Source: Acidobacteriota bacterium (lineage in GTDB: Bacteria > Acidobacteriota > Terriglobia > Terriglobales > Acidobacteriaceae). Taken from it: a stretch of DNA of 33,661 nucleotides. This document shows, in pieces, positions 17,504 to 25,315 of the stretch. Below the pieces are notes generated by a model that did no database searches, was not told the DNA's origin, and saw only the letters and a list, made by a program, of their open reading frames with translations. Numbering within the stretch: the stretch's first letter is position 1; each line of letters starts with the position of its first letter. The DNA lies in contig JAJYZE010000002.1 of NCBI GenBank assembly GCA_021800195.1, positions 1 to 33,661 on the forward strand. The letters are read 5' to 3'. The position numbers and the translations under genes are program-made.

Positions 17504-17949
17504 ACATTTTCAATGGTTGGATGGATATGCCGGAGATGGAATGCCCGGGACAATACCACCATTGGACGAGCAAACAGGAGACGCGTTCTGTAGCATTTTC
17601 AGTGTTGACGGGTGTCCCGAAGAGGGCTTACAGTGGCGTTTTCATTGGGGAAAACGCCCATAGAAGTCGAGGCATTGGGTACACCTACACTGAAACTGCT
17701 TTAAGCCTGTCGCCAGTTCCCCGATGCAATGGGATCGCGGTGGTTATTATTTTGCGCTTGGATCTCTTCCACGTATAACTTCGTCGACCAGGCGGTAGGC
17801 ACAGCCGGGGTGGGGGGCGAGACTGAGGTCGAGGGTGCAAGCGGCAATCGGAACCGCTTGATGGTGGGCATCGCGCAACCTTTGGCCGGGGTGAAAGCGG
17901 GAGGAAACAGGCGCCTTAGCTATGGGCAGAACATACGAAATGAGGAATC
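17504..17949. other. Non-coding stretch between clpX and the decayed module
   Basis: No gene is supported here. It contains a perfect hairpin (17635-17658) and, just upstream, TTGACG (17605-17610) and TACAGT separated by 18 bases, which could be a weak promoter reading to the right. Frames at 17521-17778 and 17729-17989 show no recognisable sequence. It may include debris of the insertion that brought in the ATPase/DUF4276 genes. Confidence 0.4.
17635..17658 (+). other. Perfect 9-bp hairpin downstream of clpX
   Basis: GGCGTTTTC (17635-17643) and GAAAACGCC (17650-17658) pair perfectly around a 6-base ATTGGG loop. There is no T-run after it on either strand, so it is not a classical intrinsic terminator. 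It could stabilise an mRNA end, or mark an element end or operator. Confidence 0.6.
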
Positions 17950-18487
17950 GTGCGATCCGAGATCTCTATACCCCGGTTCAGGGAGCTGACGGTTCAGGGA
18001 GCTGACGGTTCAGGTTTCCGCCGCTTAAGCAATGCGCGGATGCCTTTGCGTCCACTCTCCGTCATGATCGGGGCCGCCGGCTCGGGTAAAACATCCGCCC
18101 TCAACGCACCTTCCCTGCGTGCAAAGTCCGCCCAGGGCAAGATGGCAGATGCAATCGCGGACTTGTCGGGCCTTACCAATGTTCTGAGTTCTGAGGTGCG
18201 ATCGCGCGAACGAGCTGAGCCTCGGCATTTCGACGACTGTACCAGGTCACGAGCCTCTGGACTACAAAATTGGCCTTGGACCGCAGGGCATCGCCTACTT
18301 CATCACCGAGGATACGCTAAGCGAGCAACGGCAACCTCACCCGCGCCCATTTCTTCATATTGATTCCCACGGTTCTGACATCCGGAACTTCGAGACCGAG
18401 AAGAGCAAATTGGTTCGTCCGAATTGGAACCACCAGCTCCTTGAAACGTCTCTGGCGCAAATTCCCAAAATATTTCGCGTATCCCAA
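17950..18487 (+). pseudogene. Decayed AAA family ATPase (OLD/ABC-like), frameshifted and truncated
   Basis: From GTG 17950 the frame reads RFRELTVQG..., GFRRLSN, RPLSVMIGAAGSGKTSALNA and then SAQGKMADAIADLSGLTNVLS: an N-terminal ABC-like ATPase with a P-loop (GAAGSGKT). Similarity then jumps by +1 near 18190-18197. From 18197 the next frame continues smoothly, CDRANELSLGISTTVPGHEP, then KIGLGPQGIAYFITEDTLSEQ, PFLHIDSHGSD, KLVRPNWNHQLLETSLAQIP, ending near 18487. No stop codon interrupts this second segment, so the decay is young. The C-terminal half, including signature and Walker B, is absent. A 16-base tandem duplication (17975-18014) sits in the first codons. Such ATPases are typical partners of nuclease-like proteins in defence modules; that role is inferred from family and context. 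Confidence 0.72.
17975..18014. repeat. 16-bp tandem duplication inside the ATPase remnant
   Basis: GGTTCAGGGAGCTGAC occurs at 17975-17990 and 17991-18006 and restarts as GGTTCAGG at 18007-18014. It inserts ADGSG-like residues between RELTVQG and FRRLSN, positions where related ATPases read straight through a continuous strand, so it is probably a disruptive slippage event. Confidence 0.9.
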
Positions 18488-18800
18488 GTTCCACCCCCAT
18501 GTTGCCCCATATGACTTCGAGGCCTGGTTCCTGCCATACTGGGGTGAGATTCAAAAGATCGCAGGTCATCGCCGGACGGCACCGCCGGGTCTTCCAGAGA
18601 CGGTGAACTACCGCAAACCTCCCTCTTATCAGCTCAAGGAGATCTTTGAGATCGGGTGCTGCCGGGACAGCTATACTAAGCTGAGAGATGCCAATCGAAT
18701 CCTCAAAGGCAAGGATTTGTGCATAGCCGCCGCACAGTGCCCCGAACTGAAGGCATTCCTAAACACGATCCTCACGCTGAGCGACGGTCAGGGTCTTTGA
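18473..18800 (+). pseudogene. C-terminal remnant of a DUF4276-like protein
   Basis: In a third frame the reading resumes as FAYPKFHPHVAPYDFEAWFL, then PYWGEIQKIAGHRRTAPPG, NYRKPPSYQLKEIFEIG, KLRDANRILKGKDLCIAAA and [15 protein letters not shown], ending TGA 18798-18800. I recognise this as the C-terminal half of a DUF4276-type protein, a family often encoded directly after an AAA ATPase and which I believe is related to RloB/TOPRIM-like nuclease subunits. Its N-terminal half and its own start are missing. The join at about 18473-18487, where the ATPase frame hands over to this one, is best explained by one deletion that removed the end of the ATPase gene and the start of this gene. No ribosome binding site or start exists for a stand-alone product. 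Confidence 0.68.
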
Positions 18801-18802
18801 TC

Positions 18803-18841
18803 GCCCCTCGGATAGGGGCCTTCGGGAATCGAACGATTCCC
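18803..18841. other. Two adjacent hairpins downstream of the DUF4276 remnant
   Basis: GCCCCT-CGGAT-AGGGGC (18803-18819) is followed by GGGAATC-GAAC-GATTCCC (18824-18841), both perfect. Neither is followed by a T-run. They may be the old transcription end of the decayed module or an mRNA structure ahead of lon. Confidence 0.55.
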
Positions 18842-18981
18842 ATTACCATCCCTGCTTGCTGATTGGGCGGCCTCCAGGAGAGTCCGATTCCCGGGCCTCT
18901 GTGACCAGCCAACAAGCGTACAATTCCGATCAAGCCTGGCGAGCATCGTTTTCGCCGAAAGCCCGTCTAAACTGGAGGCCT

Positions 18982-21414
18982 ATGACCAACGACGAACGCG
19001 ACCTTCTTACCGGCTCCCTGCGCAAGCTCCCGATGATGCCCATCCGCGAGATGGTGATCTTCCCGCATATGATGACGCCTTTCGTGGTAGGCCGCGAGTC
19101 CAGCGTCCGCGCTCTGGAAGAGGCACTCAGCGGCGACCGCCGCATCTTCCTGGCCACGCAGCATGATGCCTCGGTAGACGATCCTGCCCCTGAGGACATC
19201 TACAACGTTGGCGTCATCGGCAACATCGTCCAATCCGTGCGCATGCCCGACGGAAACATCAAGGTGCTGGTGGAAGGTGTCGAGCGAGCTCGGGCAACCC
19301 AGATCAACGACAACGATGGATTCTTCGTCGCCACGGTAAAGACCTCCAACACTGAACTGAAGTCAACGCCGGTCACCGAGCAACTGGTGTTTCGCGTCCA
19401 CCAGCTCTTCGAGCAATACAGCAAGCTGCAGCAGTCTCTCAACCAGGAAGCAGCCTCTGCCTTGCGCATGGACGAGCCCGCCAAACTGGCTGACCTGATT
19501 GCGGCCAATCTTCCCCTGGCGATCGAGGAGAAGCAGCAACTGCTGGAAGTCTTCGATCCGGAGGTGCGGCTGACACGCATCGCCGACACGCTGGACATTG
19601 CCATCGAGAAGTTGAACATGGACCGCAGCATTCAGTCGCGCGTCAAGCGCCAGATGGAACGGGCTCAGAAAGAGTACTACCTCAACGAGAAGATCAAAGC
19701 CATCCAGAAGGAACTGGGGCGGGGGGAGAAGAGCGAGTTCGACGAGTTGAAGAAGCGGATTGAAGAAGCCGGCATGAGCAAGGAGGTTCAGGAGAAAGCC
19801 TTGCAGGAGTTGAAGAAGCTGGAAGCTATGCCTCCCATGTCCGCAGAATCCACAGTCAGCCGTAACTATCTGGACTGGCTTCTGGCGGTGCCCTGGAAGA
19901 AGCGTTCCAAGGAGATTCGTTCCATTGAGAATGCCGAGAAAGTGCTCAACCACGACCACTACGGTCTGGAGAAGATCAAGGAGCGCATCCTGGAATTTCT
20001 CGCCGTACGCCAGTTGGTCAAGAACCCCAAGGGTTCCATTCTCTGTTTTGTGGGACCTCCGGGGGTGGGCAAGACCTCGCTGGGCATGTCCATCGCCAAG
20101 GCTACGGGGCGAAAATTCGTGCGCTTGTCGCTGGGCGGAGTGCGTGATGAGGCGGAGATTCGCGGCCATCGCCGCACCTACATTGGAGCCTTGCCGGGGC
20201 AGATCATTCAATCCATGAAGAAGGCCGGCACAAAGAATCCGGTGATCATGCTGGACGAGATCGACAAGATGGCATCAGACTTCCGCGGCGACCCTGCCTC
20301 CGCTCTGCTCGAGGTGCTGGACCCGGAGCAAAACCACACCTTCCAGGACCACTATCTGGACGTAGAATATGACCTCTCACAGGTGTTGTTCGTAGCCACG
20401 GCCAACGTCCTGCATACCATTCCCGGCCCGCTGCAGGACCGCATGGAGATCCTGCGGCTCACCGGCTACACGGAGATCGAGAAGATGGAGATCGCCCGCC
20501 AGTATCTGGTCAAGAAGCAGGTGGCGGCCACCGGGCTGACCGGTCGACAGATCACCTTCAGCGACGATGCTCTGCGCGAGATCATCCGCTTCTACACGCG
20601 CGAGGCCGGCGTCCGCAACATGGAGCGGGAGATTGGCAACATCTGCCGCAAGGTAGCGCGCAAGGTGGTCAGCAGCCCGAAACACACGGAGCTGGTGACG
20701 CCGGAGTTGCTGGTCAATCTGCTGGGCCCGGCCAAGTACCGCGACTCTCTACTGGAGGAAAGGTCCGAAGTAGGCCTGGTGACCGGACTTGCCTGGACCG
20801 AGATGGGCGGATCAATTCTGCAAACCGAAGTGCAGGTGATGGACGGCAAGGGCAAGATGACCGCCACCGGACAACTGGGAGATGTAATGCAGGAGTCCGC
20901 ACAGGCGGCGCTCACTTACATCCGATCGAGATCGCACCAACTGGGACTGGCGCGCGACTTCTATCGCAATATCGACATTCATGTCCATGTGCCGGAGGGC
21001 GCAATTCCCAAGGACGGACCCTCGGCGGGCATTACCCTGGCGACCGCCCTGGCCAGCGCCCTTACCAAGATCGAAGTGCGGCGCGATCTTGCCATGACCG
21101 GCGAGATCACCCTTCGAGGTAAGGTGCTGCCCATTGGCGGGCTCAAGGAAAAGCTGCTAGCGGCTCACCGCGCCGGCATTCGCGAGGCGATTCTGCCCGC
21201 GGAAAACAAGAAGGATCTTGCCGATCTCCCTGATCTGATCAAGACCGAGATGAAGCTGCACTGGGTGGAGCAGATGGATGAGGTTCTGGAGATTGCGCTG
21301 GTGAGCAAGCCGGTGAAGGTCCCCGCCACACCTGCGGATGAAGCGGTGCTGACTCCGGATGCGCCTCTTCCTCCACCCGCGCAGCATTCAACCGGAAGCG
21401 TCGCTCATCTATAG
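18982..21414 (+). CDS. lon: ATP-dependent protease Lon (LonA type)
   Basis: Lon degrades misfolded and regulatory proteins in the cytoplasm. The protein (810 residues) has the N-terminal LON substrate domain beginning [17 protein letters not shown], a coiled middle region ([17 protein letters not shown]), an AAA+ domain with Walker [10 protein letters not shown] (359-367) and Walker [11 protein letters not shown], and the C-terminal protease domain with the Ser-Lys dyad S681 (PKDGPSAGI) and K724 (GGLKEK), 43 residues apart as in E. coli. The C-terminal 30 residues are Pro/Ala-rich and not part of the domain. ATG 18982 is preceded by TGGAGG; the open frame upstream to 18856 lacks the family's sequence. 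The aminotransferase gene starts 20 bases after its stop, so they are likely co-transcribed. Confidence 0.97.
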   Translation: MTNDERDLLTGSLRKLPMMPIREMVIFPHMMTPFVVGRESSVRALEEALSGDRRIFLATQHDASVDDPAPEDIYNVGVIGNIVQSVRMPDGNIKVLVEGVERARATQINDNDGFFVATVKTSNTELKSTPVTEQLVFRVHQLFEQYSKLQQSLNQEAASALRMDEPAKLADLIAANLPLAIEEKQQLLEVFDPEVRLTRIADTLDIAIEKLNMDRSIQSRVKRQMERAQKEYYLNEKIKAIQKELGRGEKSEFDELKKRIEEAGMSKEVQEKALQELKKLEAMPPMSAESTVSRNYLDWLLAVPWKKRSKEIRSIENAEKVLNHDHYGLEKIKERILEFLAVRQLVKNPKGSILCFVGPPGVGKTSLGMSIAKATGRKFVRLSLGGVRDEAEIRGHRRTYIGALPGQIIQSMKKAGTKNPVIMLDEIDKMASDFRGDPASALLEVLDPEQNHTFQDHYLDVEYDLSQVLFVATANVLHTIPGPLQDRMEILRLTGYTEIEKMEIARQYLVKKQVAATGLTGRQITFSDDALREIIRFYTREAGVRNMEREIGNICRKVARKVVSSPKHTELVTPELLVNLLGPAKYRDSLLEERSEVGLVTGLAWTEMGGSILQTEVQVMDGKGKMTATGQLGDVMQESAQAALTYIRSRSHQLGLARDFYRNIDIHVHVPEGAIPKDGPSAGITLATALASALTKIEVRRDLAMTGEITLRGKVLPIGGLKEKLLAAHRAGIREAILPAENKKDLADLPDLIKTEMKLHWVEQMDEVLEIALVSKPVKVPATPADEAVLTPDAPLPPPAQHSTGSVAHL

Positions 21415-21434
21415 CTCCGGCGCAAGGACCTCCC

Positions 21435-22688
21435 ATGCCCCCCGTCATCCCCTCTCCCGCCCTGCGTGAACCAGGCAACGGCCTTCCGCAGGGAGCTTTT
21501 GGCAAGCTACGCCTGAGTGACCTGGCTCCCAATCTCGTCCAGTCCGAGATACGCGCCATGACCGTGGCCTGCGCCGAGGCCGGCGCCATCAATCTGGCTC
21601 AGGGCGTCTGCGACACCGACCCTCCCCACCCGGTCGTAGCTGCTGCCGTGGCGGCCATTCACTCCGGGCAGAACATTTACACGCGCTTGGATGGCATCGC
21701 TCCTCTGCGCGAGGCAATTGCGCACAAGCTCTCTCGCCCGGGCCACCCTCCTCTTGATCCACAATCGGAGGTGCTGGTGACCAGCGGCGCCACAGGCGCC
21801 TTGCACGCGGCCTTGCTGGCTCTGCTCAACGCCGGCGATGAGTGCGTGGTACTCGAACCGTTCTATGGGTATCACGTCAGCACGCTGCGCGCCATGCGCG
21901 CCGTGCCGGTGATTGTGCCCCTGGCCAACTCTGCGCAGGGACCCTGGTTTGCCCTGGATGTCGACCGTCTGCGCCGTGCCCTTACGCCGCAAACCCGGGC
22001 GATTCTGCTCAACAGTCCCTCCAACCCCTCAGGCAAAGTCTTCTCATTATCAGAACTGGAGGCGATCGCAGCCATCGCTATCGAGCGTGACCTGTTCGTC
22101 TTTACCGATGAGATCTATGAGCACTTCGTCTACGATGGAACGCGCCACATCAGCATCCGCACTCTGTGTGGCATGGCCGAACGAACCATCACCATCTCAG
22201 GCTTCTCGAAGACCTTTTCTGTGACCGGCTGGCGCCTGGGATACCTGGTGGCCAGCCAACGTTGGTTGCCTGCGATCGGCTACTTTCATGATCTGATCTA
22301 CGTCTGCGCCCCCTCGCCTCTGCAGCACGGAGCAGCGGCTGGGCTGCTCGAACTGCCGGAGAGCTTTTACGCCCAGATCGCCCACGAGCATCAGGCCAAA
22401 CGCGACCGGCTGTGCCAGTCGCTTGCTCATGCCGGGCTGGAGGCGTCCGTCCCTTCCGGGGCCTACTACGTGCTGGCCAACGCAGAGCGAATTGCCGGCG
22501 TCAACGCGCGGGCAAAGGCCCGACGGCTTCTGACCGATGCCGGCGTTGCTGCTGTGGCCGGTTCGGCCTTCTTCGCCGAAGATGCAAACGGCACAAACCC
22601 CGGGGAGAATCTGCTCCGCTTCTGCTTCGCCAAGAAGGATGAGGATCTCGCGGAGGCTTGCAAACGGCTGGAAGCTTATCACCCCTGA
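21435..22688 (+). CDS. Pyridoxal-phosphate-dependent class I/II aminotransferase
   Basis: The protein (417 residues) is a fold type I aminotransferase. The Schiff-base lysine is K259 in SGFSKTFSVTGWRLGY; other marks are NLAQGVCDTDPP near the start, GATGALHAALLALL for cofactor phosphate binding, LNSPSNPSGKV, and FTDEIYEHFVYDG with the pyridine-N-binding Asp. These fit the aspartate/methionine/kynurenine-glutamine transaminase group; the precise substrate pair is not predictable. AAGGA lies before ATG 21435. It follows lon by 20 bases without a terminator. The lysine-pathway genes at 28.6-32.6 kb are on the other strand and not evidently linked. Confidence 0.92.
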   Translation: MPPVIPSPALREPGNGLPQGAFGKLRLSDLAPNLVQSEIRAMTVACAEAGAINLAQGVCDTDPPHPVVAAAVAAIHSGQNIYTRLDGIAPLREAIAHKLSRPGHPPLDPQSEVLVTSGATGALHAALLALLNAGDECVVLEPFYGYHVSTLRAMRAVPVIVPLANSAQGPWFALDVDRLRRALTPQTRAILLNSPSNPSGKVFSLSELEAIAAIAIERDLFVFTDEIYEHFVYDGTRHISIRTLCGMAERTITISGFSKTFSVTGWRLGYLVASQRWLPAIGYFHDLIYVCAPSPLQHGAAAGLLELPESFYAQIAHEHQAKRDRLCQSLAHAGLEASVPSGAYYVLANAERIAGVNARAKARRLLTDAGVAAVAGSAFFAEDANGTNPGENLLRFCFAKKDEDLAEACKRLEAYHP

Positions 22689-23296
22689 ATCCTCACTCGC
22701 TCCGCTCCTGCCCATCCTCAGGGCGAAGGTTCACGTTCACCAAACCTCATGGATCCTCATCAGCGGTGCGAAGAAGGAGGCGGCTTCTCCGGTCATGGCG
22801 GTTCGCAATCCGCACCCTGCTTGCTCCATAGACCCGAGTGTTGATCCGAGTGTTAATCCGAGTGTTGAAAGTGTGGCCACCTTCAGAACCGGCAAATGCA
22901 GAAGGAAGACCTCAAGGCCGGTGTGCGGAGCCCCCGCCGTGGCGCATCTTTAGATGACTGCGACGAGACCGCATCCCAGGGCGGTAAAGGCCAGGGCCGG
23001 AGTCTGGGCCAGGGCAGCCGAGACTCGGCGGCAAAGGCCCAACTGCAAACACAACGTGCTCCGTCAAGCTCAGCAGAGGGAGACACTTGGCAACGCCTTG
23101 GCCAGAAATGCCCTCCGAACGGAGTCGTCAGCCCCGATTTCCAGCGCATAACATCTGAGCTTAAGTTTCACTCAGATGATGCGGCTCAATAGCGCTATCG
23201 TAATGAACAAGTTGTCATCGATCTCAAGGCTAGCGCTGCTTGCGATGAAGCGTCGAAACAAGTGAAAGCCACTTCCCCCTCCAAGAGAGGCGAATC
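22689..23296. other. Intergenic region with no supported gene
   Basis: These 608 bases carry several short overlapping open frames on both strands (22537-22953, 22896-23192, 22883-23149), but none has a ribosome binding site or recognisable sequence. A 12-base tandem repeat lies at 22834-22869. No terminator is evident after the aminotransferase gene. The next gene has a GAGAGG site just before its start. Confidence 0.5.
22834..22869. repeat. 12-bp tandem repeat, three copies
   Basis: CCGAGTGTTGAT, CCGAGTGTTAAT and CCGAGTGTTGAA follow one another at 22834-22845, 22846-22857 and 22858-22869, with one base change each. The unit is a multiple of three and would encode a Pro-Ser-Val-Asp-type repeat in one frame, but that frame has no start signal. 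Confidence 0.85.
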
Positions 23297-24157
23297 ATGC
23301 ATCCAGCAGCAAAACTTCGGCAAGCGCTTAGCACCAATCAACTCGTCATCGCTCCCGGCGCCATGGACTGTGTCTCAGCCGCAGCCGTTGAACAGAACGG
23401 CTTTTCCGCTATTTATATGACCGGCATGGGCACGGCAGCCTGTCGGCTCGGTCTGCCCGATTACGGCCTCGCCACCATGACCGAGATGGTCGCTAACGCT
23501 TCGGCGATGAGCAAGGCGGTGCGCATCCCCATCATTGCGGATGCGGACACGGGCTACGGCAACGAACTCAACATGACGCGCACGGTCATGGAGTACGAAC
23601 ACGTCGGAGTAGCAGGAATTCATGTGGAGGATCAGGTCTCACCAAAAAAGTGCGGCCACCTGGATCGGAAGATGGTGATTCCGCGCAACGAGTTTGTCAG
23701 CAAGATCTCCGCCGCCGTCGCCGCGCGTTGCAATCCCGACTTCCTGATCATTGCTCGCACGGACTCCAATGCCGTTCTCGGATTTGATGAGGCGGTTGAG
23801 CGCGCGAATGCAGCATTGGATGTCGGGGCCGACATGGCGCTCGTTGAAGCTCCGGAATCAGCCGATCAGTTATTGAAAGTTCCGCAACTGGTTCACGGGC
23901 CCTGCGTCCTGAACATTCTTGTCGGCGGCAAGAGTCCGCTGCTCTCCTTCGCAGAGATTGAGCAGGCCGGCTACCGTCTGGCATTCCTCTCTGACGCGCT
24001 TCTGGGCTCTGCCTTTGCAGCCTACGATCATGCGTTGCGAGGCGTTCGCGAAGCCGTGGGCAGCGGAGGCAATCTGCACTTACCGCAGATTGCGCCGGCG
24101 CGGGAGATCTTCCGTCGCCTTGGCGCCGAGCGCTGGGATGCCTTGCGGACTAGCTGA
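23297..24157 (+). CDS. Isocitrate lyase/PEP mutase superfamily protein, methylisocitrate-lyase-like
   Basis: The protein (286 residues) is a TIM-barrel C-C lyase. The metal-binding motif is PIIADADTGYGN and the catalytic loop is K117-K118-C119-G120-H121 in VSPKKCGH, the KKCGH motif shared by isocitrate and 2-methylisocitrate lyases. EDQ precedes it, and later a segment with IIARTDS binds substrate. The size matches methylisocitrate lyase (about 290) and oxaloacetate-hydrolase-like enzymes. There is no prpC or prpD nearby, so use in the methylcitrate cycle is not supported by context; a general 2,3-dihydroxy or oxaloacetate-type lyase activity is an equal option. GAGAGG lies about 7 bases before ATG 23297. 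It appears monocistronic. Confidence 0.88.
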   Translation: MHPAAKLRQALSTNQLVIAPGAMDCVSAAAVEQNGFSAIYMTGMGTAACRLGLPDYGLATMTEMVANASAMSKAVRIPIIADADTGYGNELNMTRTVMEYEHVGVAGIHVEDQVSPKKCGHLDRKMVIPRNEFVSKISAAVAARCNPDFLIIARTDSNAVLGFDEAVERANAALDVGADMALVEAPESADQLLKVPQLVHGPCVLNILVGGKSPLLSFAEIEQAGYRLAFLSDALLGSAFAAYDHALRGVREAVGSGGNLHLPQIAPAREIFRRLGAERWDALRTS

Positions 24158-24493
24158 TCAACGGCGGATACCCGCATCAAAAATTATCGTGGAGTCGCAC
24201 CGTCTTCAACGTCTGGTTTGCGTTCTGGACGCAGCCTGGAGCCTGTTAGACAGGCAAAATCTTTCCGAACCCGTGCGCTTCTCTTCCCTATCTCTTCAGA
24301 GCCTGAGCATTTTGCATGGTTCAACCTTGCGACGATCGTTGGGCTGCGCGGTCTCGGTCTGGCGGTGCCTGTTCTAACGCCCTGCTCGGCATCTCAGCGT
24401 AAACTGAAGATGCTCGAGCGCCGGAGGTTTGGGCCACGAAGCTTGAAATGCGTTCCGGATCGTCCGCAAGCGCGAGGCGAGGAGGCAGAATCG
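24158..24493. other. Intergenic region upstream of the outer-membrane protein gene
   Basis: The downstream reading frame is open from 24218, but that upstream part has no ribosome binding site and no signal-peptide character, so I treat it as non-coding. I see no terminator and no strong promoter. Confidence 0.5.
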
Positions 24494-25177
24494 ATGCTCA
24501 GAGGCGGATGGAAGGCGGCTCTGCCGCTGGCGGGCTTGCTGGTGCTGGCCAACTCAGCCTTGGCCCAGACGACTGTGGCAGCAGGCGTCTTTGGAGCATT
24601 CAGCCAGAGCACATCGTCGAGCAGCGATGGAATCACGCAAACTCCGGCGAATGCTGCTGGGGTCATCGTCGAGTTACGACACCTATACAATCCGCTGCTT
24701 GGCTTTGATGCCGCCTACTCCTGGAATCGCGCCAACCAGACATTTACGCAGACCACGCCGACGGTCTGCGGCCTGCAGTGTTCTGGATCTACCAGCTCTA
24801 CGGAGCCGGTCCCCGCCAACGCGAACGAGATCTCCATAGCTTGGGTTGGGTCGTTCCGGTTGGCCGGCTTTACGCCTTTTGTGTTGGCTGGCGGCGGAGT
24901 TCTGTTCAACACCCCAACCACGAACGTCGCCACGGATACCATCTGCTCCAATGTAGCCCCGCTTTGCGCAGTCAGCAGCAAGCCTACCAACAGTTCGACC
25001 ACGGGAGTCTTTGTGTACGGGGCCGGCGTGGATTGGGAGATACTGCCGCACCTGGGACTGCGCGTGCAGTATCGGGGAAACGTGAATCGAGCTCCCGAGG
25101 TGGCACAGTCGTTCACAACGGCCCATGCGTTCCTGCAAACGACCGCGCCGATGGTGGGCGCCTTTTTCCGATTCTGA
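24494..25177 (+). CDS. Predicted small outer-membrane beta-barrel protein
   Basis: The protein (227 residues from ATG 24494) starts with a signal peptide, MLRGGWKAALPLAGLLVLA..., with likely cleavage after SALAQ. The mature part is rich in Thr/Ser/Ala/Gly, alternates polar and hydrophobic residues in strand-like stretches (VIVELRHLYN, FTPFVLAGGG, LGLRVQYRGN) and ends in GAFFRF, the C-terminal Phe typical of Bam-inserted barrels. Four cysteines (CGLQC and two near TICSNVAPLCAV) may form loop disulfides. The general form is that of OmpA-like or OmpW-like 8-stranded barrels; I cannot name a closer family. GGAGG at 24481-24485 lies 8 bases before ATG. The ORF is open farther upstream to 24218, but that stretch lacks a site. 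No fusion is implied with the downstream nuclease gene. Confidence 0.78.
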   Translation: MLRGGWKAALPLAGLLVLANSALAQTTVAAGVFGAFSQSTSSSSDGITQTPANAAGVIVELRHLYNPLLGFDAAYSWNRANQTFTQTTPTVCGLQCSGSTSSTEPVPANANEISIAWVGSFRLAGFTPFVLAGGGVLFNTPTTNVATDTICSNVAPLCAVSSKPTNSSTTGVFVYGAGVDWEILPHLGLRVQYRGNVNRAPEVAQSFTTAHAFLQTTAPMVGAFFRF

Positions 25178-25302
25178 AGATGGCACACCGGCGTGGATTT
25201 TTCTGCCGGGCTGATCCCAAGCCTCGATGGATTCAGCTGTTTGCAAAGGTGGCTGGGAGACGGAGACCTTGGAGGAGTGAGCCAGGCGTCGCTGCTGCGT
25301 GA

Positions 25303-25308
25303 TACTCT
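25303..25308 (+). promoter_or_regulatory. TANNNT box 7 bases before the RNB gene start
   Basis: TACTCT lies 7 bases upstream of ATG 25316, and no Shine-Dalgarno sequence precedes that ATG. A -10 box so close implies a leaderless transcript, and it supports ATG 25316 as the start. Confidence 0.4.
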
Positions 25309-25315
25309 GCCAGAC

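Noticed and set aside
18824-18841. GGGAATCGAACGATTCCC resembling a tRNA T-arm, possible tRNA or attachment site
   Set aside because: The 5-bp stem and 7-base loop do not form properly on either strand, and no acceptor, D or anticodon arms are nearby.
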